A stretch of DNA of 64,000 nucleotides from Sporolactobacillus sp. CQH2019 (GCF_028765345.1 NZ_JARAJZ010000005.1:279641-343640); one strand, 5' to 3'. Positions 26,842 to 36,779 are shown, numbered from the stretch's first letter. Program-made: numbers and translations. The notes: generated by a model not told the origin, from the letters alone.

Positions 26842-28512
26842 TCATGTTATTTTTTCCGAATGACCGGAACCTAACATCTCATAGCCGAGCAACGCCATCT
26901 CAAGACAATAACGCCTCTGCGGTTCAAAAAAATTGTCTCCAAGCAGATCGGCCAGTTTTTCTAAACGATTATACAAGGTTTGTCTGTGTATAAACAGCTG
27001 CCTGGCTGTTTCTCCTTTTGAACCCATGTTTCTGAAGTAAACATCCAGCGTTTTGATCAGATTCAGATGATGTTTGCCGTCATAGGCGATCAGACTGCCT
27101 AATTGATCGCTGATAAATGTGATTAAAAACGGCTGCGGCACGGCTTTCAGCAACTGATAGATCCCTAAATCATCGTAAAAACAGCAGTGTTTCATCGACG
27201 GCACCGTTTTCGACAGCTCAATCACCTGACAGGCTTCGTTAAAACTTCTCCATGTTTCAAGGAGTTTCTGACTCGTTTTTCCAAAGCCGGCGTGAAAGGC
27301 CAGCCTGCCCAAGACCTGCTCAATATATTTTTTCAATCCCTCAATAAGCGCCCGAATGTTGTCTTTTAATAAAATGGCGGATTCACCGTTTAATGTTTCT
27401 TTCGCACATAAGAGATAGATCTGATTGCTTTTCATCATGATCAGATGGTACATCCGGTATTTTTTCAGAAGAGAGCGAATCAGAACGAGAATATCCTGAT
27501 TCATCGCCTCCATCTGCTCCGGTCCCGCCTCGGTCACGTCATGTTCGAATTCAATGATTCCTCCGATAAACAGATAGTTTTCTCCATTAAGTTCCGGAAG
27601 CCCCATACGCATTTGCGCCTGCTCTTCGCTTTCTATTCTTCGACTTAAAATATCCTGTATCAGCTCATTCTGGTTTCTCAATATTTTTTCTTCCAGAAAC
27701 TGCGTGCGAAGCAAAAGCGTCGCCACGGCTTTGGCAGTATAATCGCTCAGCAGCATCATGTATTCCGTCGGGTGGCTCTGAGGAAGAATGATGCCGACAT
27801 GAGAAAAAACCTGCCCGAAGCAGACAACAGGCTGAATCAGGAAAAAGCGGCAATCGTCCATTTTCAATACGCTCGCTTCCCGCAAGGAAATCAGATCGTT
27901 CTTTTTCTCTTTGTAAAAGGCACTGAACTGTTCAGCAGACTTTTTATCGACTTCAGGATAGAATTTGTTCATCTCGGTTGAGGAAAGATAAACAACCTGA
28001 CTGGACGTGTATGTGTGCAGCAGGCGGAGAACTGCCGGGATATCCGTGCTCTGCAGAATAATCTGCTGCTGCTTCCGGGAAAAGCGCTCAAGGTTTTTCA
28101 TGACTTCAAAATGCCGGTTGATTAAAAAAGAATGAATGTCCTGCGTGATCTCTTCAAAACGCACCGGCTGTCTGAAAAGAATCAGCGGAAAATCATATTT
28201 ATTGCAAAGTTCAATAATTTTTTCAGGAATTTGATCAATGGTGGTCCCGAACTCAATGCACAGGCCCGCGGTCTCATGGTCGATGATCTGGAGCATATAG
28301 TCGAGCCCTGATTCAACCGACCGTTTCAGCCAGAGGCCGGTGGTCAGAATCAGATCGTTTTTGCTGACATAAGGAGCGGCATGAGTGATTTCCAATATGT
28401 GAACCCAGCGGACTTCGCGATAGATTCCTTTTTCTCCGGCAATCAATGCCGCACGATGAAAAAGCGGCCTTTTTAGAACATCTTTAATACAAAATGACAT
28501 TTCTTCGACCAT
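26842..28512 (-). CDS. adeR: PucR-family activator of alanine dehydrogenase
   Basis: 556 residues from the ATG at 28512, chosen for the GGGGTGG site 7 nt upstream; an extension to 28548 is open but lacks one. N-terminal PucR domain (SFCIKDVLKRPLFHRAALIA and ITHAAPYVSKNDLILTTGLW), a central CdaR-like region and a C-terminal PucR HTH (ETARQLFIHRQTLYNRLEKL). It is divergent from ald exactly as adeR (yukF) and ald are in Bacillus subtilis, where AdeR activates ald in response to alanine. Its own promoter is overlapped by a 17-bp palindrome, which suggests autoregulation. Confidence 0.87.
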   Translation of the reverse strand: MVEEMSFCIKDVLKRPLFHRAALIAGEKGIYREVRWVHILEITHAAPYVSKNDLILTTGLWLKRSVESGLDYMLQIIDHETAGLCIEFGTTIDQIPEKIIELCNKYDFPLILFRQPVRFEEITQDIHSFLINRHFEVMKNLERFSRKQQQIILQSTDIPAVLRLLHTYTSSQVVYLSSTEMNKFYPEVDKKSAEQFSAFYKEKKNDLISLREASVLKMDDCRFFLIQPVVCFGQVFSHVGIILPQSHPTEYMMLLSDYTAKAVATLLLRTQFLEEKILRNQNELIQDILSRRIESEEQAQMRMGLPELNGENYLFIGGIIEFEHDVTEAGPEQMEAMNQDILVLIRSLLKKYRMYHLIMMKSNQIYLLCAKETLNGESAILLKDNIRALIEGLKKYIEQVLGRLAFHAGFGKTSQKLLETWRSFNEACQVIELSKTVPSMKHCCFYDDLGIYQLLKAVPQPFLITFISDQLGSLIAYDGKHHLNLIKTLDVYFRNMGSKGETARQLFIHRQTLYNRLEKLADLLGDNFFEPQRRYCLEMALLGYEMLGSGHSEKIT

Positions 28513-28550
28513 AGCAGCCACCCCGATAATGTATATAATATTCCTCATGA

Positions 28551-28567
28551 TGTAATATCATATTACA
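28551..28567. promoter_or_regulatory. Perfect 17-bp palindrome over the adeR -10 region
   Basis: TGTAATA-TCA-TATTACA, a 7-bp perfect inverted repeat with a 3-bp centre. It covers the adeR -10 box and lies about 40 nt before the adeR start codon. Candidate AdeR operator; its sequence differs from the ald-side palindrome. Confidence 0.55.
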
Positions 28568-28584
28568 TTCAATGCTTTTGTCAA
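28557..28584 (-). promoter_or_regulatory. adeR promoter
   Basis: Minus strand TTGACA (complement of 28579-28584), a 16-nt spacer and TATGAT (complement of 28557-28562). A second TTGACA lies 12 nt further upstream. Confidence 0.6.
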
Positions 28585-28637
28585 GTAAACTGTCAAAAAG
28601 AGTAGACAAAACGTATGATGAAATAATGACGCTTTAT

Positions 28638-28665
28638 TTGTACTATTCTTAATAAAGAATAACAT
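28638..28665 (+). promoter_or_regulatory. ald promoter with a palindrome in the spacer
   Basis: TTGTAC (28638-28643), a 16-nt spacer and TAACAT (28660-28665). The spacer is almost entirely the inverted repeat ATTCTT-AATA-AAGAAT (28645-28660). The leader to the start codon is then about 150 nt. Weak boxes fit a promoter that needs an activator. Confidence 0.45.
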
Positions 28666-28820
28666 ACACTGCACAACAATAGGACGATATGGATCCTGCA
28701 GGCATTCCGAAAAGCAGAATTTATTCGTGAAGGACGGCATTGGATCCGGACAGAAATAATCTCGGGTGTGTGATTATTCGGCTGATTTGGGAATTTATAA
28801 AATTTCGGGAGGAATGGAGA

Positions 28821-29960
28821 ATGATTATCGGTATTCCAAAAGAACTGAAAAACAACGAGCGTCGTGTGGCGATTACCCCGGCCGGAACGTACCACCTGGT
28901 CCGTGAAGGCCATCAGGTGTACGTTGAAACGCTGGCCGGTGCAGGCGCAGGATTTACAGATAAGGAATATGCGGAAGCGGGGGCAGTAATCACTTCTGCC
29001 GAAAAGGCATGGTCGGCGGAAATGGTTATTAAAGTCAAAGAACCGGAACCCGAGGAATATCATTTTTTCCGCGAAGGTTTAATTCTTTTTACCTATCTTC
29101 ATCTGGCACCGGCGGCCAGTGCCGAATTGACCCGGGCGCTTGTTCAGAACAAAGTGGTGTCGATCGCCTATGAAACCGTTCAGCGTGCAGACCGCGTACT
29201 GCCCCTGCTGCAGCCGATGAGTGAAGTGGCCGGAAGGATGGCCGTGCAGATCGGTGCCCAATATCTTGAAAAATTCAGCGACGGGGCGGGCAAGGGCATC
29301 CTGCTCGGCGGTGTACCCGGAGTTTCAAGAGGCAAGGTGACGATTGTCGGCGGCGGCATCGTCGGAACCAACGCCGCAAAAATTGCCGTCGGTCTCGGCG
29401 CTGATGTAACAATTCTTGACATCAGTGCCGACCGGCTTCGTGATCTGGACGACATCTTCGGCACCTCACTGAACACAATGATGTCGAATCCGTACAACAT
29501 CGCTGAAGCAGTTAAAGACGCCGATCTCGTTGTCGGCTGTGTGCTGATCCCCGGTGCCAAAGCTCCGAAACTGATCACCGAAGAAATGGTTGCCTCCATG
29601 CCTGAAAACTCGGTGATTGTTGATGTCGCTATCGATCAGGGCGGGATCGTTGAAACCTCGGATCACAGCACCACGCACGACGATCCGACCTTTATCCGGC
29701 ACGGCGTCGTCCATTACGCCGTTGCGAACATGCCCGGAGCCGTCCCGAGAACGTCGACTCTGGCCCTGACCAATGTCACTATTCCGTACGCCGCCAAGAT
29801 CGCGGCCAAAGGCTATGTCAAAGCCTGCCTGGAAGATGAGGCGCTTTTGAAGGGCTTAAACACTTTGGACGGCTATGTCACTTTTAAAGCCGTCGCGGAA
29901 GCACACGGATTGGCCTATAAAGATGCAAAAGACTTGCTGGCAAGCGTCAGCCGCGCCTGA
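28821..29960 (+). CDS. ald: Alanine dehydrogenase
   Basis: 379 residues from the ATG at 28821 with GGGAGG 9 nt upstream; the open frame continues to 28740 but that part is not like the family. NAD-dependent oxidative deamination of L-alanine to pyruvate and ammonia, needed for alanine use and for normal sporulation in Bacillus. It starts [20 protein letters not shown], has KVKEP and HLAPA (active-site Lys and His), the Rossmann motif [10 protein letters not shown], and the DVAIDQGG block. Divergent adeR is the likely activator. A strong terminator follows. Confidence 0.96.
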   Translation: MIIGIPKELKNNERRVAITPAGTYHLVREGHQVYVETLAGAGAGFTDKEYAEAGAVITSAEKAWSAEMVIKVKEPEPEEYHFFREGLILFTYLHLAPAASAELTRALVQNKVVSIAYETVQRADRVLPLLQPMSEVAGRMAVQIGAQYLEKFSDGAGKGILLGGVPGVSRGKVTIVGGGIVGTNAAKIAVGLGADVTILDISADRLRDLDDIFGTSLNTMMSNPYNIAEAVKDADLVVGCVLIPGAKAPKLITEEMVASMPENSVIVDVAIDQGGIVETSDHSTTHDDPTFIRHGVVHYAVANMPGAVPRTSTLALTNVTIPYAAKIAAKGYVKACLEDEALLKGLNTLDGYVTFKAVAEAHGLAYKDAKDLLASVSRA

Positions 29961-29983
29961 AATCGAGAACCGCCGCTTCAGTG

Positions 29984-30030
29984 CCAAAGAAAAACACTGC
30001 TGTTGTTCAAACAGCAGTGTTTTTCTTTGG
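29984..30030. terminator. Bidirectional terminator between ald and gndA
   Basis: A long near-perfect hairpin: CCAAAGAAAAACACTGCTGTT and its complement around a short loop. It is flanked by A and T runs, so it ends ald (plus) and the convergent gndA (minus). It starts 24 nt after the ald stop codon. Confidence 0.92.
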
Positions 30031-30054
30031 CTCGTCCTCAATAACCGTTCTTCT

Positions 30055-31470
30055 TTATTTTTCAAGCCACTCCGTGTGGAAAATACCGTCTTCATCGACA
30101 CGCTGATACGTGTGAGCGCCGAAATAATCGCGCTGGGCCTGAATCAGGTTTGCCGGCAGCTGTGCACGGCGATAGCTGTCATAATAAGCAATCGCGGAAG
30201 AAAATGCCGGAACCGGAATACCGTCTGTCACGGCAATCGAAACCACGCGGCGGAGCGCATGCTGATACTGATCGGCAATCCGGCGGAAGTACGGATCCAG
30301 CAGCAGATTCGTCAGTTCGCTGTTTCTTTCATAAGCATCGGTAATTTTCTGGAGGAACTGAGCGCGGATAATGCAGCCGCCGCGGAAAATGCCGGCGATC
30401 TTTCCGTATTGGAGATCCCATCCGTACTCCCGCGATGCAACGCGCATTTGGGCAAATCCCTGTGCGTATGAAATGATTTTGCTTAAATAGAGCGCCTGAC
30501 GGACGTTTTCAATATATGCCTCTTTATCTCCGTCAAACGGATTCAGTTCGGGTCCCTTCAGCACTTGGCTGGCCTGCACGCGTTCTTCTTTCATCGCCGA
30601 TATAAAACGCGCGAAAACCGACTCGGTAATCAGAGGCAGCGGCACGCCGAGATCAAGCGCGTTTTCGCTTGTCCATTTTCCCGTCCCCTTTTGACCCGCT
30701 GTATCAAGAATCATATCGACAAGCGGCTTGCCGGTTTTTTCATCTATCTTCGTAAAAATGTCTTTTGTAATATCGATCAGATAACTGTCCAGTTCCCCTT
30801 TGTTCCACTCGGAGAATACGCGATGCAGCTCTCCGGCATCGAGGTTCAGGACATGTTTCAAAATAAAGTAGGCTTCGGAAATCAGCTGCATATCGCCGTA
30901 TTCAATACCGTTGTGCACCATTTTAACATAATGGCCCGCGCCGTTTTCACCAATGTATGTACAGCACGGCTCACCGTTTACTTTGGCTGAAATGGCCGTC
31001 AGAATCGGTTCAACCAGATCGTAGGCTTCTTTCTGGCCGCCGGGCATAATAGCCGGCCCCTTGAGCGCGCCCTCTTCGCCGCCGGAAACCCCCGTTCCGA
31101 TAAAATGAATGCCCGCCTCGCTCAGCTCTTTATTGCGGCGGATCGTATCTTTAAAAAACGTATTGCCGCCGTCAATCAATATGTCGCCCTTTTTCAGCAG
31201 CGGTTTAAGCTGAGCAATCGTTGCATCGGTCGGGTCGCCCGCTTTCACCATCAGCCAGATCTTCTTCGGTGATTCCAGTGAATCGACAAGCTCCCGCAGG
31301 CTGTACGCAGCCGTGATTTTCTTTCCTTTCGCCTCATTTTCCATAAAATCGTCCGTGCGTTTCGCCGTTCGGTTAAATACCGCTACGGAATAACCGCGGC
31401 TCTCAATATTCAGAGCCAGATTTTTGCCCATGACCGCAAGTCCAACTATGCCTATTTGCTGTTTTGACAT
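30055..31470 (-). CDS. gndA: 6-Phosphogluconate dehydrogenase, decarboxylating
   Basis: 471 residues from the ATG at 31470 with GAGAGGAA about 10 nt upstream; 18 further in-frame codons upstream lack a ribosome binding site. Oxidises 6-phosphogluconate to ribulose-5-phosphate and CO2, the oxidative pentose phosphate step. GLAVMG (10-15) is the dinucleotide motif and NRT (33-35) favours [23 protein letters not shown] and the [16 protein letters not shown] catalytic segment are present. The length matches the NADP-type Bacillus GndA (YqjI) rather than the shorter NAD-type GntZ-like forms. Confidence 0.95.
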   Translation of the reverse strand: MSKQQIGIVGLAVMGKNLALNIESRGYSVAVFNRTAKRTDDFMENEAKGKKITAAYSLRELVDSLESPKKIWLMVKAGDPTDATIAQLKPLLKKGDILIDGGNTFFKDTIRRNKELSEAGIHFIGTGVSGGEEGALKGPAIMPGGQKEAYDLVEPILTAISAKVNGEPCCTYIGENGAGHYVKMVHNGIEYGDMQLISEAYFILKHVLNLDAGELHRVFSEWNKGELDSYLIDITKDIFTKIDEKTGKPLVDMILDTAGQKGTGKWTSENALDLGVPLPLITESVFARFISAMKEERVQASQVLKGPELNPFDGDKEAYIENVRQALYLSKIISYAQGFAQMRVASREYGWDLQYGKIAGIFRGGCIIRAQFLQKITDAYERNSELTNLLLDPYFRRIADQYQHALRRVVSIAVTDGIPVPAFSSAIAYYDSYRRAQLPANLIQAQRDYFGAHTYQRVDEDGIFHTEWLEK

Positions 31471-31771
31471 TTTGTCACGTTCCTCTCTCAGTAAAGGCGC
31501 AAGCCCGTTACCCTTGTTGTCCATTAAAAATACGTTTGGTGTCTATCCTTCTCTAATCACCGGACAGTCTTAGTGTACGCGATTCGGCAGACCGAATGCA
31601 AGGAGAAGGTTCGGGCAAGCCCGCCGATCCCTTTTTTTGCGGATCCGCTCATCGAAAAGCGTCCTAAAATTACAGACAAATTATCGGCGATCATGCATCA
31701 TTCATTTTCCTTAATCCATAATAATATATGTTTAAAACCCAATTATCAACAATCAGGAGGCATTGAAAATA

Positions 31772-32392
31772 ATGCAGGGCACATCAGTCAATCCGAATCC
31801 AAGCACCGAACAGATGAACCACGGCGGACATGAGGTTTTCGATGTTCATGAAGTGCTGTCGGGAACGATCGGCACATTGAATTTATACATGCTGCTGCGT
31901 CAGCATGTAAAAGATCCGGAACTGCAGGATATGATGGACCGCCACTATCGATTTATTCTTGATGAATACAATCTGACTTGCGAATGTTTTAAGACGGGGC
32001 AGAAACCATCGAAACGGACGGAACCTTATATGATGAAACAGGACAACCAGTTCACATACGGTCTGAAAGCGTCTCAGCCCAAAAAGCCCTGGCAATCCCC
32101 GTCGGAAATTTCCGATGAGTTCATTGCCGGTTCCCTGCTCGGCGCCGCAAAATCCGCCGCATCGGCAAAAACGATGGCGGCGCTCGAATCGACCAATCCG
32201 GTTGTCCGCCGCGTGCTTGCGGCATCCGTTCCAAACTGTATCGAAATGGCCTACGAGCTTTCGCTGTACCAGAACAAACATCAGTATTATCAAGTCCCTC
32301 AGCTCGCTCAGCAGGATATGCAGCAAATGCTCAACCTGTATGCACCCGCCCAGGCACAGCCTCAATTGTCTTCAGCGGGAACGGCTCATTAA
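31772..32392 (+). CDS. CotF-like spore coat protein
   Basis: 206 residues from the ATG at 31772; AGGAGG lies 11 nt upstream (a TTG at 31763 is too close to it). The ferritin-like CotF domain covers about 25-85: DVHEVLSGTIGTLNLYMLLR, VKDPELQDMMDRHYRFILDE. A second helical region near 115-190 resembles the same domain (SDEFIAGSLLGAAKSAASAK). The C-terminus is Gln/Ala-rich. CotF-like proteins are coat or forespore components. The promoter should be sporulation-specific; an obvious sigma-A promoter was not found in the 31525-31771 gap. Confidence 0.82.
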   Translation: MQGTSVNPNPSTEQMNHGGHEVFDVHEVLSGTIGTLNLYMLLRQHVKDPELQDMMDRHYRFILDEYNLTCECFKTGQKPSKRTEPYMMKQDNQFTYGLKASQPKKPWQSPSEISDEFIAGSLLGAAKSAASAKTMAALESTNPVVRRVLAASVPNCIEMAYELSLYQNKHQYYQVPQLAQQDMQQMLNLYAPAQAQPQLSSAGTAH

Positions 32393-32519
32393 CACGGAAC
32401 GGATTTCATGATAGGCCTGTAACAGAGCCGGCTCGGTAAGAACGGCCGGCCGTTGGCAAAGTGGCGGTGCAGGTCTGTCTGCATCCAGCCTGTTTAATAA
32501 AAAAATCTGCTTTCTTGTA

Positions 32520-32555
32520 CTCAGCCGTGTCCGAATGGACATGGCTGAGATTTTT
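32520..32555 (+). terminator. Terminator after the CotF-like gene
   Basis: CTCAGCCGTGTCC pairs with GGACATGGCTGAG (one G-T pair) around a GAAT loop, then ATTTTT. It lies about 128 nt after the stop codon. The rest of the 32393-32704 gap shows no gene. Confidence 0.82.
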
Positions 32556-32704
32556 GGAACCGATACATTTTCGACAGGGCGAAGTTCGTCCGACAGACGA
32601 TTCGATACTATGCAGCATTTGTCCTTTTCACACAGAACGGTTTTTTCCAGTCAGCGTCAATGCTTCCCTTCAAAAAACAATCAGTACCATACGCTTTGAT
32701 TCTC

Positions 32705-34627
32705 TTACAGCTGATTCAGCCAAAGATTGTAACTTGCGTCCGAAGGCATCCGCCAGTCTCCGCGCGGCGACAGGCTGACCGTCCCCACCTTCGGACCGTC
32801 GGGAATCGCGGAACGTTTGAATTGCTGAGTAAAAAAGCGTTTGACAAAAATTTTCAGCCATTTCCGGATCGTTTCCTCCTTGTAGCTGTCCGCAAAGGCC
32901 ATTTTCGCAAGAAACAGGATCCGATCCGGAGCAAATTCGCTTCTGACAAAATAATAAAGGAAGAAATCGTGAAGTTCATAAGGACCGACAATCTCTTCGG
33001 TCTTCTGTGTGATCTGTCCCTCGCTGCTTTTCGGGAGCAGTTCCGGAGTGACCGGCGTATCAAGAATGTCGATCAGGATCTCGGCGATTTCTGACGTTGC
33101 CTGTTCATGGGCAACATAATCGACCAAATAGCGGACCAATGTTTTCGGAACCGAACAGTTAACTGCATACATCGACATATGATCGCCGTTATACGTACTC
33201 CAGCCAAGGGCAAGCTCGGACAAGTCGCCCGTGCCGACCACAAGACCCGCTTCTTTGTTGGCAATATCCATGAGAATCTGCGTCCGTTCCCGGGCCTGCA
33301 CATTCTCATAAGTGACGTCGTGAACGGCGGGATCATGGCCGATATCCTTGAAATGCTGCAGACATGCAGCAACAATATTGATTTCACGAAAATCGGTCTC
33401 CAGCCGATGGCAAAGTTCGACTGCATTATGATACGTCCGATCCGTCGTGCCGAACCCCGGCAGAGTCACGGTGACGATATTCTTGCGGGGCAGTTCAAGC
33501 AGATCAAATGTTTTTACAGCAACAAGCAGCGCCAGCGTTGAATCCAGCCCTCCCGATATACCGACCACCACCCGCTTAAGGCCGGTGTGCTCAACACGTT
33601 TCGCCAGGGCCGCTGTCTGAATAGCGAATATTTCCCGGCATCTTTGCTGCCTCTGTTTTTCATCGGCGGGAACAAACGGATGTTTGTCCACATTCCGGTC
33701 GAAGCGGCCGAAATCCGTATCATTGAACGAGAAAGCAATCTGCCTTACCGTCCACGGAACGAGCGGGGCTGCCTCGCGAAAACTGATATTTTTCACCCTT
33801 TGTAAATTGAGCCGGTCAACATCAACAATCGACGTGACCACTTCATCTTCACGCTGAAAACGGGCATTCGTCCGCAGCATGTTGCCATTCTCGGAAATAA
33901 GCAGTTCTCCGCCAAAAACAACATCCGTCGAAGATTCGTAAATCCCTGCCCCTGCATAGATATAGGAAGACATACACTTAGCACTTTGGGAAACAACGAG
34001 CTGTTTCCGATAATCCGACTTACTGACCACCTCGTTCGAGGCAGACAGGTTGCCGATAATGTTGGCCCCTCCGAGGCTCAGATAACTGCTCGGAGGCACG
34101 ACACTCCATAGATCCTCGCAGATTTCAAGCCCGAACTGAAACAGGCCGTCTCCAAACAGCAGGTCGACTCCGAACGGGACAGCTTTCTGGAAAGACAGAT
34201 CGACCGTCCGATCAACGATTGCTCTGCCCGGCGTAAACCAGCGCCGTTCATAATACTCCTCATAGTTGGGAATATAGCTTTTCGGAACAATGCCGAGAAT
34301 ACGGCCGTTAAAAACGAGATAGGCACAATTATAAACAGCGGTATGCAGATTGAGCGGCGCGCCGACCGCGATCAATGTATCTTTGTCAGCCGAATAAGTG
34401 CAGATTTCCTGCAACCCCCGTTCGGCCTGATCAAGAAGCAGCTGCTGCAAAAAAAGATCGCCGCAAGTATAAGACGTGATGCAGAGTTCAGGAAATACAA
34501 TGAATTTTGCCTTTTCCCTGATAGCGCGGTCAATACACGCCTTGATATGAAGTACATTGAAGTCGATGTCGCCTACATGCGTCACCGGACAAGCCGCCGC
34601 AACTCTGATGAAATGATTGGATGGCAT
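32705..34627 (-). CDS. nadE: Glutamine-dependent NAD+ synthetase
   Basis: 640 residues from the ATG at 34627 behind AAAAGGGG (7 nt); six more codons upstream are open but lack a site. The N-terminal nitrilase-type glutaminase domain has the triad Glu47 (VFPELCI), Lys116 (VPKSYIPNYEEYYERRWF) and Cys170 (LEICEDLW). The C-terminal synthetase domain has the P-loop GISGGLDSTLAL, VGTGDLSELALGWSTYNGDH and a helical tail. It amidates nicotinic acid adenine dinucleotide to NAD using glutamine-derived ammonia. Many Bacilli have only the short ammonia-type NadE, so this long two-domain form is a point of difference. Confidence 0.95.
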   Translation of the reverse strand: MPSNHFIRVAAACPVTHVGDIDFNVLHIKACIDRAIREKAKFIVFPELCITSYTCGDLFLQQLLLDQAERGLQEICTYSADKDTLIAVGAPLNLHTAVYNCAYLVFNGRILGIVPKSYIPNYEEYYERRWFTPGRAIVDRTVDLSFQKAVPFGVDLLFGDGLFQFGLEICEDLWSVVPPSSYLSLGGANIIGNLSASNEVVSKSDYRKQLVVSQSAKCMSSYIYAGAGIYESSTDVVFGGELLISENGNMLRTNARFQREDEVVTSIVDVDRLNLQRVKNISFREAAPLVPWTVRQIAFSFNDTDFGRFDRNVDKHPFVPADEKQRQQRCREIFAIQTAALAKRVEHTGLKRVVVGISGGLDSTLALLVAVKTFDLLELPRKNIVTVTLPGFGTTDRTYHNAVELCHRLETDFREINIVAACLQHFKDIGHDPAVHDVTYENVQARERTQILMDIANKEAGLVVGTGDLSELALGWSTYNGDHMSMYAVNCSVPKTLVRYLVDYVAHEQATSEIAEILIDILDTPVTPELLPKSSEGQITQKTEEIVGPYELHDFFLYYFVRSEFAPDRILFLAKMAFADSYKEETIRKWLKIFVKRFFTQQFKRSAIPDGPKVGTVSLSPRGDWRMPSDASYNLWLNQL

Positions 34628-34717
34628 GGCGAAACCCCTTTTCATAGCGATATCGGAAAGAATTTCATCTCTCTCTTTTTATAGAATGTCCTCACGTCTC
34701 CTCTTCGCAGCCTCCGC

Positions 34718-34746
34718 AAAAAAAGCCTCCCCATTCCCAGAGAGGC
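34718..34746 (-). terminator. Terminator between the murein-peptide operon and nadE
   Basis: On the minus strand GCCTCTCTGGG...GGGGAGGC (complement of 34725-34746) is followed by seven T (34718-34724). It lies about 215 nt after the last gene of the dpp-ykf operon and about 90 nt before nadE, so it separates the two units. The rest of 34628-34960 holds no recognisable gene. Confidence 0.8.
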
Positions 34747-34960
34747 GCGAACGCGTTTTTTGAAGATGACAGACGGATAAACCGCTTGGAAACAGAACCA
34801 TTAATTATGTTCATTCTAAAGCGGGCCATTTTGTTTGTCAACGGCACGGATCCCTTCGCAAAGGGGGAACTGTCCGTGCAAATACGATCCTGTCGGGCTG
34901 AGCAGCGATACGGCTTTATAAACGGCGATTTGAAACGACAGGCTCATGAAGTGTCTGATT

Positions 34961-35764
34961 TTAATGATCGAATGCTGCGCGAGCGATCAGATAGTCCGAA
35001 ATGCTTTTTCCAATGTTCTGAATCACAGCCAATGCTTTCTGTCTGTCGGCAAAATCGCGGGTCAGAACGGCTATCGATACGTCATGGCGGCGGTATGAGA
35101 AAAAGGCAGCATCATGATCGATTTTCTCCATCTCTCCGGTCTTGTTATACACAGAAACAGGATTCGGCATTTCATCAAAAAGTCCCGGCAATTTATAGCG
35201 GAACTGCTGGCATAAAAACCATCTTTTGACTTCCGCCGGATAAGGCGATTTACCGCTGAAAATCCGGCGAATGCTTCGACAGGCATCGCGTGCGCTGATC
35301 AGGTTCTCGAGCCCGGCCGATTTTGCTGCCTGATCCATCAGCTTACGTCCAAGCAGCGTTTCGGCGTAACCCCGATCGCCGATCCACTTCTGAATACGGC
35401 CGATGCCGAATGTGTCAATAAGCAGATTGGTCGCCGTATTATCGGAGACATTGATCATCAATGCCAGAAGATCGCGGATCGGCCACGCACGGCTGCTTAA
35501 TACTTGCAGGACGCCCGAACCGCCGACGATTTCACGGTCCCCGAGCCAGACTGTCCGGTTAAGAATCGACGGGTCTGAAAAAGCTCGGTCGCAGACGTAC
35601 AGCAGGATCGGCAGCTTGATCAGACTCGCCGCCGCCATTGGAACAGATGCGTTCAGAGAGAAAGAGAAACCGTCCGATCCCTCGGCCTTAATTCCGATCC
35701 GGCTTCTGAACGGCGCGGAAAGAGCGTCGATCTTTTTCGACAGTTTTTCATTTAATTCCGGCAC
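34961..35764 (-). CDS. Class A beta-lactamase-fold serine hydrolase, cytoplasmic, at the end of the murein-peptide operon
   Basis: 267 residues if it starts at the GTG at 35764, which has GAGGCGAGG upstream and overlaps the end of ykfD by 13 nt. The open frame upstream is inside ykfD. The penicillin-interactive motifs are in order: SLIK (Ser47-Lys50), SDN (107-109) and KTG (208-210). The ExxLN omega-loop glutamate of true class A beta-lactamases is not seen, so hydrolysis of beta-lactams is unlikely. There is no signal peptide, so it should act in the cytoplasm, which fits a DD-peptidase, esterase or amidase acting on imported muropeptides. That role is inferred from the operon only. Confidence 0.78.
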   Translation of the reverse strand: MPELNEKLSKKIDALSAPFRSRIGIKAEGSDGFSFSLNASVPMAAASLIKLPILLYVCDRAFSDPSILNRTVWLGDREIVGGSGVLQVLSSRAWPIRDLLALMINVSDNTATNLLIDTFGIGRIQKWIGDRGYAETLLGRKLMDQAAKSAGLENLISARDACRSIRRIFSGKSPYPAEVKRWFLCQQFRYKLPGLFDEMPNPVSVYNKTGEMEKIDHDAAFFSYRRHDVSIAVLTRDFADRQKALAVIQNIGKSISDYLIARAAFDH

Positions 35765-36774
35765 CCGGCCTCGCCTCTGTTTCCGATATGTACTTCCGGG
35801 CCTGCCGTTTTCGGCCGGTGCAGATGGCAGGCCGCAAAGTGCCCCCGCTCTATTTCCCGAAAAAGGGGCGTTTCTTTTGCGCAGATCTCCATTGCAAAAG
35901 GACAGCGCGTCCGAAAGACACATCCGCTCGGCGGATCGATCGGACTCGGCAGTTCCCCTTTCAGTAATATCCGTTGACGGCTCTCTTCCACATCCGGGTC
36001 GGGAATCGGGATCGCCGAAAGCAGCGCCTCAGTGTAAGGATGAAGCGGACGTCGATAAAGTGCTTCGCTTGAAGTTAATTCGATCAGATGGCCGAGATAC
36101 ATCACACCGACCCGGTCGCTGATGTATTTAACCATCGACAGATCGTGCGCGATAAACATCATCGTCAGCCTCTTTTCTTCCTGAAGTTTTTTTAGCAGAA
36201 CAACGACCTGGGCCTGTACGGAAACATCAAGCGCGGAGATCGGCTCATCGGCAATGATGAAATCCGGATTGAGCGCGAGCGCTCTGGCGATGCCGATACG
36301 CTGACGCTGACCGCCGCTGAACTCGTGAGGATAGCGGCTCAGGCAGCTTTTACTCAGGCCGACTTCTTCCAGCAGCCCTTCTACTCTTTCCCTGCGCTCA
36401 CGGCTGTTGCTGCAGGTTCGGTGAATATCCATCGGTTCGGCAATCAGATCGAGAACGGTCGAACGGGGATTCAATGACGCATAAGGATCCTGAAAAATCA
36501 TCTGCATCCTGCGGTGAAATCGGAAACGCTGATCGCGATCCATCTGATCGACATTGTCCCCATTAAAGAAAATTTCGCCTTCTGTTTTTTTATAAAGGCC
36601 GATGATCGTGCGTGCGAGTGTCGACTTTCCGCATCCGGATTCCCCGACAATACCCAATGTCTCCCCGGGAAGGATCGTCAGACTGACGTCATCGACCGCT
36701 TTCAGAAACCGATGGTGTTCAATTTCGAAATACTTTTTGACATGTTTAATTTTAAGGAGCGGATGTTCTGCCAT
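35752..36774 (-). CDS. ykfD: Peptide ABC transporter ATPase (DppF/OppF type)
   Basis: 340 residues from the ATG at 36774; GGGGTG lies 6 nt upstream inside the end of ykfC. Walker [11 protein letters not shown]-loop QDPYASLNPRST, signature FSGGQRQRIGIARAL, Walker B FIIADEPISALD and the C-terminal oligopeptide-transporter extension with GCVFRTRCPFAMEIC (Cys-rich). It pairs with DppD to power the DppBC channel. In Bacillus subtilis ykfD has the same position at the end of ykfABCD. Confidence 0.92.
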   Translation of the reverse strand: MAEHPLLKIKHVKKYFEIEHHRFLKAVDDVSLTILPGETLGIVGESGCGKSTLARTIIGLYKKTEGEIFFNGDNVDQMDRDQRFRFHRRMQMIFQDPYASLNPRSTVLDLIAEPMDIHRTCSNSRERRERVEGLLEEVGLSKSCLSRYPHEFSGGQRQRIGIARALALNPDFIIADEPISALDVSVQAQVVVLLKKLQEEKRLTMMFIAHDLSMVKYISDRVGVMYLGHLIELTSSEALYRRPLHPYTEALLSAIPIPDPDVEESRQRILLKGELPSPIDPPSGCVFRTRCPFAMEICAKETPLFREIERGHFAACHLHRPKTAGPEVHIGNRGEAGCRN

Positions 36775-36779
36775 CCTTC

